Assembly (NCBI GenBank): GCA_036562635.1
Contig: DATCJU010000089.1
Coordinates: 1-34,657, forward strand
Direction: 5' to 3'
DNA length: 34,657 nt
Source: DATCJU01 sp036562635
GTDB taxonomy: Bacteria > Actinomycetota > Actinomycetes > Mycobacteriales > Pseudonocardiaceae
Shown here: in pieces, positions 23,328 through 30,821 of the stretch
Position numbering within the stretch: the first letter of the stretch is position 1
Layout of the letters: the number at the start of each line of letters is the position of its first letter
The notes under the pieces: model-generated
What the model was told of the DNA's origin: nothing
What the model saw: only the letters and a program-made list of their open reading frames with translations
Database searches by the model: none
Program-made: the position numbers and the translations under genes

Positions 23328-24359
23328 CTACGGGAGTTCGGAGTCCGCGGCCTGCCCGCCGGAGTTCTTCCCGGCGCCGGCGGATGCGTCCTTCCCGGTC
23401 CGGGTCACCGCGGTGGCTCCGCCCTTCCGGCCGTGGCCGTCGTCCCCCCGGTCCTCGGTCGCACCGTTCCCGGCCCGCTCCCCCCGGGCGGCACGCAGCA
23501 CGGCGGGATCCTCGCGCGAGCCACGCACCAGCAGCAGGTAGACCACCGCGCCCAGGAAGACCAGCGCCGAGGTGAAGACGTTGATCCGCACACCGAGGAC
23601 GTGGGTGGCCTCGTCGGTGCGCATCATCTCGATCCAGAACCGTCCCGCGGTGTACCCGGCGACGTAGAGCGCGAACACCCGACCGTGACCCATGCGGAAC
23701 CGCCGGTCGGCCCACACCAGCAGCACCGCCACTCCGAGGTTCCACAGCAGCTCGTACAGGAACGTGGGGTGCACGATCTCGACCGGGGTGTGGTCCAGCG
23801 CCACCCCGCCCAACGGGTCGTCCAGCCCGGTGGCCGGGTCGACGCGCTGGTAGATCTCCAGACCCCAGGGCAGCGTGGTGGGCCCGCCGTACAGCTCTTG
23901 GTTGAAGTAGTTGCCCAGCCGGCCGATGGCCTGGGCGACGACGATGCCGGGGGCGACCGCGTCGGCCAGCACGGCCAGCGGCACCCCGTGCCGACGGCAC
24001 CCGATCCAGGCACCGATCGCGCCGAGGGCGATCGCTCCCCAGATGCCCAGCCCGCCCTGCCAGATCTTCAGGGCGTCCACCGGGTTGCGGCCCTCACCGA
24101 AGTACTTGTGCCAGTCGGTGGCCACGTGGTAGAGCCGGCCGCCGACGATGCCGAAGGGCACCGCGAACACGGCGATGTCGGTGACGACGCCGGATTCGCC
24201 ACCACGGGCGACGAACCGGCGCTCGCCCCAGACGATGGCCACGATGATGCCGACGATGATGCAGAGCGCGTACGCCCGGATCGGGACCGGGCCGAGGTGC
24301 CAGACCCCGCGGTCGGGACTGGGGATGGTGGCAAGGAGCGCCGTCACGGTCACGGCCAC
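23328..24359 (-). CDS. lgt: Prolipoprotein diacylglyceryl transferase
   Basis: 343 residues. Lgt moves a diacylglyceryl group from phosphatidylglycerol to the lipobox cysteine of prolipoproteins in the membrane. Motifs seen are HLGPVPIRAYALCIIVG, the GGRLYHVATDW block, the Lgt signature AQAIGRLGNYFNQELYGGPT, HPTFLYELLWN and GRFWIEMMRTDE. Seven membrane segments are expected. After about residue 280 there is a tail of some 60 residues that is charged and Gly/Ala-rich and carries no Lgt motif. Start choice is open: GTG codons stand at 24359, 24353 and 24347. A TACGGT hexamer at 24360-24365 would suit a leaderless start at 24353. The trpA-lgt neighbourhood is common in actinobacteria; here an M23 gene intervenes. 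Confidence 0.92.
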   Translation of the reverse strand: MAVTVTALLATIPSPDRGVWHLGPVPIRAYALCIIVGIIVAIVWGERRFVARGGESGVVTDIAVFAVPFGIVGGRLYHVATDWHKYFGEGRNPVDALKIWQGGLGIWGAIALGAIGAWIGCRRHGVPLAVLADAVAPGIVVAQAIGRLGNYFNQELYGGPTTLPWGLEIYQRVDPATGLDDPLGGVALDHTPVEIVHPTFLYELLWNLGVAVLLVWADRRFRMGHGRVFALYVAGYTAGRFWIEMMRTDEATHVLGVRINVFTSALVFLGAVVYLLLVRGSREDPAVLRAARGERAGNGATEDRGDDGHGRKGGATAVTRTGKDASAGAGKNSGGQAADSELP

Positions 24360-24398
24360 ACCGTATCGGGAACGTCGAGCCCTGCCCCACCGGGGACG

Positions 24399-24432
24399 CC
24401 GGAGGGCCGGCACGCCCGTGCCGACCCTCCGG
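24399..24432 (-). terminator. Hairpin between the M23 gene and lgt
   Basis: CCGGAGGG (24399-24406) pairs with CCCTCCGG (24425-24432), and inside it CGGCAC (24408-24413) pairs with GTGCCG (24418-24423), one mismatch between and a GCCC loop. It begins 33 bases past the M23 stop and ends 40 bases before the lgt start, so it probably ends the M23 transcript. Confidence 0.6.
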
Positions 24433-24465
24433 TGGTGATCGGGGTCGTCCGGGTGGACGGCGCGG

Positions 24466-25677
24466 TCAGCACCAGCCGTTGACCGGGCCGTTCATCCCGG
24501 TCCACAGGTACGCGTCGCTCACCCAGGTGCCGTCGCTGAGCCGGTTCCACAGGGAGGTGGTGCCCCACCGGCCGGTGTGGGAGGTGCCGTTGGCCGAGCA
24601 GGCCACCGTCACCGTCTCCCCGTCGGCGACCGAGCCGACGATCGCGTAGCCGGTGCCCGGACCGGACCGCTTGTTCACGTAGCCGCCGCCGTTGGTGTCG
24701 ACGATGCCCTGGTTGAGGCCGAGGGCGCCGTAGTTGTACAGCTGGCCACCCGCGTACACCAGGGTGCTGCCGTGCAGGGCCGAGCCCTGGTAGGGGGCGC
24801 CGCCGTTCTGGAACACCCACTTGCCGACGTTGTGCCCGGCGATGCCCACGTAGACGTCGTTCTGTCGCAGCGCGAAGTGCACGTGCCGGCCCGTGGCCGA
24901 CCCACCGCAGGTCACGTCGGTACCGGTGTCACCGAGCCGGGTGCCTGCGGACACCGACAGACCGTTGGCACTGATGTTGTTCCACAGGTGGTAGTAGTCG
25001 GTGGCGTAGCCGCGGTCGTGGATGACCCGGATCCAGCCCTGGCACATGGTGTACGCGGTGCCGGCCCGGGCGGCGCGCACCACCTGGTCGCCGCCAGCCA
25101 GGTCCAGGGAGCTGTACGGGGTGTCGCTGCCTGCCCAGCCGTGCGGCCCGCCGTACATGTACCAACTCGCGCCCACCGCGAACGGCAGCTGCATCCCGGT
25201 GCGGTAGTCACCGCCCGCCAGCGCGGTGGCCTGGCCCTGCTGGGCAAACAGCCGCCGCTCCTCCGCGGAGGTCACCACGGGCGCCCGGGTGGACAGCTCG
25301 GCGAAGGCGGCCTCGCCGTCGAAGGCGACGTGCCAGTCGTCGCCCCGCCGCTCGGCCAGGAACAACCGACCGTAGGGGTGGTGGTCGGTCTCCTGGGAGG
25401 TGACGACCACCGCGGTGCCGAACGCCCAACCGGGGGCGCTGCGGGTGACAGTGATCCGGGTGTCCTGCGCACCGGCCGTGTGCATGTCCGCGGCCCCACG
25501 GGCCCGCTGGAGCAGTTCGGTGGTGACGGTGGGCACCGGGTCGGCGTGCGGGTCGTTCCGGGGAACGTCCGAGGTGCCGGCGGTACCGGTGCCGGGGGCG
25601 AGCAGCAGGGTGGCCGCAGCCACCGCCGCCGTCAGCACCCTGGCGGAGCGGGAGCGGATTAATCGGGGACGGTCCAC
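24466..25677 (-). CDS. Secreted M23 (LasA/beta-lytic type) metalloendopeptidase with C-terminal SH3-like domain
   Basis: 403 residues from GTG 25677, which has GAGAGGAG upstream. A signal peptide (RSARVLTAAVAAATLLLAPGTGTAG) is followed by a propeptide-like region to about residue 165. The peptidase part keeps the M23A zinc and catalytic pattern: His179 and Asp192 thirteen residues apart (GPHGWAGSDTPYSSLDLAGG), His230 in DYYHLW, and His265-x-His267 in GRHVHFAL. Such enzymes cut glycine-rich peptides and cell-wall cross-bridges outside the cell. Residues about 330-403 resemble a bacterial SH3 domain (NKRSGPGTGYAIVGSVADGETV), which would bind cell wall. It stands alone between the trp terminator and lgt. 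Confidence 0.88.
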   Translation of the reverse strand: MDRPRLIRSRSARVLTAAVAAATLLLAPGTGTAGTSDVPRNDPHADPVPTVTTELLQRARGAADMHTAGAQDTRITVTRSAPGWAFGTAVVVTSQETDHHPYGRLFLAERRGDDWHVAFDGEAAFAELSTRAPVVTSAEERRLFAQQGQATALAGGDYRTGMQLPFAVGASWYMYGGPHGWAGSDTPYSSLDLAGGDQVVRAARAGTAYTMCQGWIRVIHDRGYATDYYHLWNNISANGLSVSAGTRLGDTGTDVTCGGSATGRHVHFALRQNDVYVGIAGHNVGKWVFQNGGAPYQGSALHGSTLVYAGGQLYNYGALGLNQGIVDTNGGGYVNKRSGPGTGYAIVGSVADGETVTVACSANGTSHTGRWGTTSLWNRLSDGTWVSDAYLWTGMNGPVNGWC

Positions 25678-25786
25678 GAAGCACTCCTCTCTGACGCACC
25701 GTGGCGGAAGGCGAGAGAAGTGTGACAGACAGTGATCACCCGGTCGAGATCCGATGGAGGGCGTCCCGCGTGGACCGGCCACGTTC

Positions 25787-25821
25787 CGAGTCCGGGTCGA
25801 GCACGACACGACCCGGACTCG
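25787..25821 (-). terminator. Terminator of the trp operon
   Basis: Perfect 13-base inverted repeat CGAGTCCGGGTCG (25787-25799) and CGACCCGGACTCG (25809-25821) with a nine-base loop, 25 bases past the trpA stop on the minus strand. It separates trpA from the M23 gene. Confidence 0.7.
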
Positions 25822-25845
25822 AGTTTCGGGCTCCGGTCCTCCCGG

Positions 25846-26664
25846 TCAGCCGACCTCGGTGGCACGGCGACGCACGCCCTCGGCCAGCTCGCCGGCCAGG
25901 GCCCGCAGCCGGTGCTCCCCCTCACGGGAGGCGGTGACGAACGCCGAGCCGACGATCACCGCGTCCGCGAAAGACGCCACGTGCGCCGCCTGGTCGCCGG
26001 AACGCACCCCCAGGCCGACGCCGATCGGCAGGTCGGTGTGCGACCGGGCCCGACGGACCAGCTCGGGGGCGGCGTCGCTCACCGCGTCCCGGGCACCGGT
26101 GACCCCCATGGTGGACGCGGCGTACAGGAACCCGCGGCTGGCCTGCGCGGTGCGTGCGATGCGTTCCTCGGTGGAGGACGGGGCGATCAGGAAGATCCGG
26201 TCCAGGCCGTACTCGTCGCTGGCGGCGAGCCACTCGTCGGCCTCGTCCGGGATCAGGTCCGGAGTGATCAGTCCGAGCCCGCCGGCCGAGGCCAGGTCTC
26301 GGGCGAAGGCGGAGACGCCGTAGCGGTGCACCGGGTTCCAGTAGGTCATCACCACCGCGCGGCCCCCCGCGGAGGCGACGGACTCCACCACCCGGAACAG
26401 GTCGCGCAGCCGGAACCCGGCACGCAGCGCCTCCTCGGCCGCCGCCTGGATGGTCGGGCCGTCCATCACCGGGTCGGAGTAGGGCACGCCCACCTCGACC
26501 AGGTCGCAGCCGGCGTCCAGCATGGCCGAGAACAACGTGCGGGAGTCCTCGACGGTGGGGTAGCCAGCCGGCAGGTAGCCGACCAGCGCCGCCCGGTTCT
26601 CGGCCCGGCAGGTCGCGAACAACGAAGCCAGACCGGTGCGCCCGGTCACCGCCTCGGCGGTCAT
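25846..26664 (-). CDS. trpA: Tryptophan synthase alpha subunit
   Basis: 272 residues. TrpA splits indole-3-glycerol phosphate into indole and glyceraldehyde-3-phosphate; indole passes through a tunnel to TrpB. The catalytic Glu is in CDLVEVGVPYSDPVMDGP and the catalytic Asp follows within it; the phosphate-binding end is GVGLGVRSGDQAAHVASFADAVIVGSA. Length and order are those of the family. ATG 26664 shares one base with the trpB stop (TGATG), and GAGGAGGA inside the trpB end serves as ribosome binding site. Last gene of the trp operon. Confidence 0.96.
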   Translation of the reverse strand: MTAEAVTGRTGLASLFATCRAENRAALVGYLPAGYPTVEDSRTLFSAMLDAGCDLVEVGVPYSDPVMDGPTIQAAAEEALRAGFRLRDLFRVVESVASAGGRAVVMTYWNPVHRYGVSAFARDLASAGGLGLITPDLIPDEADEWLAASDEYGLDRIFLIAPSSTEERIARTAQASRGFLYAASTMGVTGARDAVSDAAPELVRRARSHTDLPIGVGLGVRSGDQAAHVASFADAVIVGSAFVTASREGEHRLRALAGELAEGVRRRATEVG

Positions 26665-27902
26665 CAGGCTTCCTCCTCACCCATCAGGCGGAACCACCTG
26701 GCCGCCGTGTCCATGTCCTTGTCCCCGCGGCCCGAGACGTTGACCAGGATGATCGCGTCCTCACCGAGCTCACGGCCGAGCTGCAACGCCCCGGCCAGGG
26801 CGTGGGCCGACTCGATGGCCGGGATGATGCCCTCGGTACGGGAGAGCAACCACAGCGCCTCCATCGCCTCCGCATCGGTGATGGGGCGGTACTCGGCACG
26901 CCCGGTGTCCTTCAGCCAGGCGTGCTCCGGCCCCACACCCGGGTAGTCCAGGCCGGCGGAGATGGAGTGGGCCTCGATGGTCTGGCCGTCCTCGTCCTGC
27001 ATCAGGTAGGACAGCGCGCCGTGCAGCATGCCGGGGCTGCCGGTGGTGAGGGTGGCCCCGTGCCGCTTGTCCAGGCCTTCGCCCCCGGCCTCGAACCCGT
27101 ACAACCGCACCTGCGGGTCGTCGATGAACCCGTGGAAGATGCCGATGGCGTTGGACCCACCGCCGACGCAGGCCGCCACCGCGTCAGGCAGGCGTCCGGT
27201 CCGCTCCAGCACCTGCTCCCGGGCCTCCACGCCGATCACCCGGTGGAAGTCACGCACCATCACCGGGAACGGGTGCGGACCGGCCACCGTGCCCAGCAGG
27301 TAGTGGGTGTCGGCCACGTTGGTCACCCAGTCCCGCAGCGCCTCGTTGATGGCGTCCTTGAGGGTGCGCGACCCGGTCCTCACCGGAACGACCTCGGCAC
27401 CGAGCAGCCGCATCCGGGCCACGTTGAGCGCCTGACGCCGGGTGTCGACCTCGCCCATGTAGATCACGCACTCCAGACCGAGCAGCGCGCAGGCGGTGGC
27501 GGTGGCCACGCCGTGCTGACCGGCCCCGGTCTCGGCGATCACCCGGCGCTTGCCCATCCGCTTGGTGAGCAGCGCCTGACCCAACACGTTGTTGATCTTG
27601 TGCGAGCCGGTGTGGTTGAGGTCCTCCCGCTTGAGCAGGATGCGCGCCCCACCCGCGTGCTCGGCGAACCGAGGTGCCTCGGTCAGCGGGGACGGCCGTC
27701 CGGTGTAGTCGCGCTGCAGTCGGTTCAACTCAGCGACGAAGGCCGGGTCCTGCCGGGCCTTGTCGTACTCCGCGGCCAGCTCGTCCAACGCCGCCACCAG
27801 GGCCTCGGGCACGAACCGCCCACCGTAGGGGCCGAAGTGGCCCCGCTCGTCCGGATCATGCGGTGTCGGCGGGAAACCTCCGGCACGAGAAGCGATGGTC
27901 AT
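26664..27902 (-). CDS. trpB: Tryptophan synthase beta subunit
   Basis: 412 residues. TrpB condenses indole with serine to tryptophan using PLP. The PLP-lysine is in LNHTGSHKINNVLGQALL, followed by the catalytic region RVIAETGAGQHGVATATACAL, the phosphate loop CVGGGSNAIGIFHGF and the C-terminal GRGDKDMDT. The N-terminus has the usual GHFGPYGGRFVPEAL. ATG 27902 has AGGAG six bases upstream; 49 bases separate it from trpC. Normal TrpB1 type, fitting the adjoining trpA. Confidence 0.96.
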   Translation of the reverse strand: MTIASRAGGFPPTPHDPDERGHFGPYGGRFVPEALVAALDELAAEYDKARQDPAFVAELNRLQRDYTGRPSPLTEAPRFAEHAGGARILLKREDLNHTGSHKINNVLGQALLTKRMGKRRVIAETGAGQHGVATATACALLGLECVIYMGEVDTRRQALNVARMRLLGAEVVPVRTGSRTLKDAINEALRDWVTNVADTHYLLGTVAGPHPFPVMVRDFHRVIGVEAREQVLERTGRLPDAVAACVGGGSNAIGIFHGFIDDPQVRLYGFEAGGEGLDKRHGATLTTGSPGMLHGALSYLMQDEDGQTIEAHSISAGLDYPGVGPEHAWLKDTGRAEYRPITDAEAMEALWLLSRTEGIIPAIESAHALAGALQLGRELGEDAIILVNVSGRGDKDMDTAARWFRLMGEEEA

Positions 27903-27951
27903 GCGGTTCTCCTGGTGTTCGTGACGACGGGGGAACCGGTCGTCGGCACGG

Positions 27952-28761
27952 TCAACGGCTGGGCCTCGGGCACGCCGGGTGCGAGCCGGCGGTCACCAGC
28001 TGGGTCAGCGCGGTACGCGGATCGTCGCTGGTCACCAGACCCTCACCCACCAGGACCGCGTCCGCACCGGCCCCGGCGTAGGCCATCAGGTCGCTCGGCC
28101 CCCGCACCCCGGACTCGGCCACCTTGACCACGTCGCTGGGCAGGCCCGGTGCGATGCGCCCGAAGACGTCCCGGTCCACCTCCAGGGTATGCAGGTTCCT
28201 GGCGTTGATCCCGATCACCCGGGCACCGGCCTGCAACGCCCGGTCCGCCTCCTCCTCGGTGTGGACCTCGACCAGGGCGGTCATCCCCAACGACTCCACC
28301 CGGTCCAGCAGGCTGACCAGGGCGTTCTGCTCCAGGGCCGCGACGATCAGCAGCACCACGTCGGCGCCGTGCGCGCGGGCCTCGTGCACCTGGTAGGGGC
28401 TGACGATGAAGTCCTTGCGCAGGACCGGCACGTTCACCGCCGCCCGCACCGCGTCCAGGTCGGCCAGGGAGCCCCCGAACCGACGCTGCTCGGTGAGCAC
28501 GCTGATCATGCGGGCCCCGGCGGCCTCGTAGTCCCGGGCCAGGGCGGCCGGGTCCGCGATCTCCGCCAGTCTGCCCTTCGACGGGCTGGCCCGCTTCACC
28601 TCCGCGATGACCCCGATACCGGGAGCGCGCAGCGCGGCCAGCGCATCCTTCGCCGGCTCCGCACGAGCGGCACGCTCCTTGATCACATCCAGTGGCACAG
28701 CCGCCTCGCGGGCCGCGAGGTCAGCGCGGACACCGTCGAGGATCGCCTCCAGGACGCTCAC
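27952..28761 (-). CDS. trpC: Indole-3-glycerol phosphate synthase
   Basis: 269 residues, a single-domain TrpC barrel with no fused TrpF. It closes the ring of CdRP to indole-3-glycerol phosphate. Motifs: IGVIAEVKRASPSKG with the catalytic Lys, LRKDFIVSPYQVHEARAHGAD with the second Lys, LVEVHTEEE, IGINARNLHTLEVD and VAESGVRGPSDL. GTG 28761 is the start; GGAAGGGGAG lies just upstream. The isomerase step (TrpF) is not encoded here and in actinobacteria is usually done by PriA of the histidine pathway. Confidence 0.95.
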   Translation of the reverse strand: MSVLEAILDGVRADLAAREAAVPLDVIKERAARAEPAKDALAALRAPGIGVIAEVKRASPSKGRLAEIADPAALARDYEAAGARMISVLTEQRRFGGSLADLDAVRAAVNVPVLRKDFIVSPYQVHEARAHGADVVLLIVAALEQNALVSLLDRVESLGMTALVEVHTEEEADRALQAGARVIGINARNLHTLEVDRDVFGRIAPGLPSDVVKVAESGVRGPSDLMAYAGAGADAVLVGEGLVTSDDPRTALTQLVTAGSHPACPRPSR

Positions 28762-29018
28762 GCCACTCCCCTTCCCGCCGCGCCGGGTCCCCAGGATGTT
28801 AACCCTGGCTCACCCCTGCTCCCGGTACCGGGGTGAACGAATCGGCCCTGCGTATGAAGGTCCCTCCGCCACCCCACGCCACCTGTCATGATCCACTCGG
28901 TGCTGCCGGCACTGCCCCGGAACCTCCGTCGGCGGCCGGTTTTCCCGCACCGCGACGGACGTCGTGCTGCAACCGTCACGGGACCGCGACCGATTCCCCG
29001 ACTCACTCCGTCGAGGGG
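28762..29018 (-). promoter_or_regulatory. Leader between the TIGR02234 gene and trpC
   Basis: 257 bases without a convincing gene. Near trpC it holds CCAGG/CCTGG with an eight-base loop (28791-28808), and CACCCC/GGGGTG (28811-28816 with 28830-28835), which competes with the perfect palindrome CCCGGTACCGGG (28821-28832). These could be RNA folds affecting trpCBA, or an internal promoter could lie here. A 43-codon frame from ATG 28889 ends in a GTGA overlap with trpC but its codon use, including TTA, is not gene-like. Confidence 0.35.
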
Positions 29019-29609
29019 TCAGGTTCGCCCACCCGGGTCGTCACCGTCCAGGGTGGGGTCCTCCCCGGCGTCCAGGGCGTCCCACATCCGCCGTCCCGGG
29101 TCGGTCGTGGACCGCCCGGTGCCTCCCGGAGGCTGGTACTTCGCGCCCATGCGCGGCATGCGCTGCCCGCGTACCAGCAGCGCCACTCCGGCCGCCAGCA
29201 GCAGCGCCCCGCCCAGCCCGGCCACCGCCCTGGCCCAGGGCACCTGGGCCGCGGCCTGCTCCAGCTCGGCCACAGCCGCACCGGATGCGGTGGGGACCGG
29301 GGACGTCACCGCCGGCCACACCGCCCCGACCCCGGCCAGGAGCACCAGCACCCCCAGGACGCGGCGCCACCAGCCGCCCGTGGCGGCGACCGCCGCGACC
29401 GCGGCCACGGCCAGTACGGCCAACCCCAGCAGCGCCGGCACCCGTTCGCCACCGGTCTGGCGGCGTACCACCCCGCCCCCACCGGGCAGTTCGTCCACGG
29501 TGGCCCACCAGGTCATGCGGGACGAGCCCCACAGCAGTGCCGCCGCGGCCAGCAGCAACACGACGGTGAGCCACAGCACGCGCCGGTCGCCGGCCTCGCG
29601 ATCGACCAT
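29019..29609 (-). CDS. Trp biosynthesis-associated membrane protein (TIGR02234 family)
   Basis: 196 residues with four membrane segments (WLTVVLLLAAAALLWGSS, then ALLGLAVLAVAAVAAVAATGG, VLGVLVLLAGVGAVWPAV, and VAGLGGALLLAAGVALLVRG). The loop SSRMTWWATV after the first segment and the C-terminal block RMPRMGAKYQPPGG are typical of the family that is found in actinobacterial trp operons. The last 40 residues are hydrophilic and include MWDALDAGEDPT, another recurring motif. Its role is not known; position between trpE and trpC is its only functional hint. ATG 29609 has GAGGGAG nine bases upstream. Confidence 0.88.
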   Translation of the reverse strand: MVDREAGDRRVLWLTVVLLLAAAALLWGSSRMTWWATVDELPGGGGVVRRQTGGERVPALLGLAVLAVAAVAAVAATGGWWRRVLGVLVLLAGVGAVWPAVTSPVPTASGAAVAELEQAAAQVPWARAVAGLGGALLLAAGVALLVRGQRMPRMGAKYQPPGGTGRSTTDPGRRMWDALDAGEDPTLDGDDPGGRT

Positions 29610-29761
29610 CGAGCACCAACTCCCTCGGACCCGGGCGTCCGGCCCGGCCGTTCACCGGATGGGCGCCGCTCCCGCGACAGCCTCGTCCCAGTGTGACCGC
29701 CCGCTCCCGGTGGCCGGCGCGGCCCCCGCACCAGGTGACCGCGGCCACCCTCGGCGCCGGG

Positions 29762-30712
29762 TCAGCCCCGGCCGGTGTCCCGCAGCCGGGACGGCAACCG
29801 GTGCCCGACCGCCAGCAGTACCACTCCCGCGGCCAGCAGCCCCATGACCATGACACTGAAGAACCAGGGCCGGAGCTGCAGGGCTGTCCAGTACCAGTCC
29901 GGCTTCTCCGACATCCAACCGAGCGAGGCCTGGCTCCCCACGAACAGCAACAGCAGCGGCGACAGCACGACACCGAGCACGAGCAGCGCGCCGAGCAGCC
30001 GACGGAACGGTCCGCGCGTGTACCGGACCACCCAGGGCACCACCAGGCCGACCACCACCAGCCACACGTGCGTCACGCCACCGTCCCATCCCAACGTCAT
30101 CTGGATCGGGACGAGGAGCCATCCCGCGGCACTCGCCACGAACAGGGCAGCCCACACGAACCGCAGCGCCGCCCGTTCCGGAGGCACTCCCCGGGGCCGT
30201 GGCGGGGTATCCACCGCACGAGGGACGAACGACGTCGTGTGCTGTCCCAACACGACCAGGAGCAGAACCGCGGTGAGCAACAGAACCGACCCCAGTGCCC
30301 CCAGGGTCTCGGCCGTGTGGTGGAACGCGTACATCCGGTCCCAGTACCCGGGATCACCCGCCTGGTCCGTGTCCCAGGCGACGGCCTCGATCGAGGCGTC
30401 GACCACGGAGGTGTACAGCGGTATCACCGCGAGGCCCGCGACCAGGAGCAACCCGACCAGCCGCCGCCCCCACCCGGAGGTGAACACCACCGCCGCCAGC
30501 CCGCCGAGCAGAACCACCATCCAGCCCAGCTCGGCCCACGGGGGCAGCACCAGGGCACCGAGGACGTCGCCCTCCGCGTGGCCCCTCAAGCCCGCGCCGT
30601 ACAGGGCGAACGCCCCGCGCAGGCAGCCCCAGGCCACCACGAGCAGTACCAGCACCGTGACCAGGAGCGGCCGTCCGACGTCCGTCCGGTCCGCCACTGT
30701 CCGGCCGTCCAT
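29762..30712 (-). CDS. Eight-segment membrane protein of unknown function within the trp operon
   Basis: 316 residues from ATG 30712; a GTG at 30721 in the same frame is the alternative start. I see about eight hydrophobic segments, for example LLVTVLVLLVVAWGCL, WMVVLLGGLAAVVF, VGLLLVAGLAVIPLY, VLLLTAVLLLVVLG, VWAALFVASAAGWLLV, VWLVVVGLVVPWVV, LGALLVLGVVLSPLLLLFV and FFSVMVMGLLAAGVVLLAVG. No signature of a known carrier or enzyme is seen. The gene lies between trpE (109 bases upstream) and the TIGR02234 gene (152 bases downstream), all on one strand, so it is probably co-transcribed. It is not part of the usual trp operon. Confidence 0.65.
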   Translation of the reverse strand: MDGRTVADRTDVGRPLLVTVLVLLVVAWGCLRGAFALYGAGLRGHAEGDVLGALVLPPWAELGWMVVLLGGLAAVVFTSGWGRRLVGLLLVAGLAVIPLYTSVVDASIEAVAWDTDQAGDPGYWDRMYAFHHTAETLGALGSVLLLTAVLLLVVLGQHTTSFVPRAVDTPPRPRGVPPERAALRFVWAALFVASAAGWLLVPIQMTLGWDGGVTHVWLVVVGLVVPWVVRYTRGPFRRLLGALLVLGVVLSPLLLLFVGSQASLGWMSEKPDWYWTALQLRPWFFSVMVMGLLAAGVVLLAVGHRLPSRLRDTGRG

Positions 30713-30821
30713 CCCCCTCACTCTCCGGCCGTCACCACCGAGACGATCGTGCCCTCGTGAGCGGTCCCGCCCGGGAGCGGTCCGGCGCCGTCCCCGGCGG
30801 GTACCGCCGAACCGGTCCGGT

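Noticed and set aside
22447..24000. Upstream extension of the kinase frame through the regulator and lgt
   Set aside because: The predicted residues are Arg/Gly/Ala-rich shadow sequence. The kinase begins at ATG 22446 with its first membrane segment, and the other genes there are well supported.
28758..28889. 43-codon frame with two Trp codons ending on the trpC start (possible leader peptide)
   Set aside because: Third-position GC is much lower than in neighbouring genes, it includes a rare TTA codon, the Trp codons are not in tandem and the ribosome binding site is weak.
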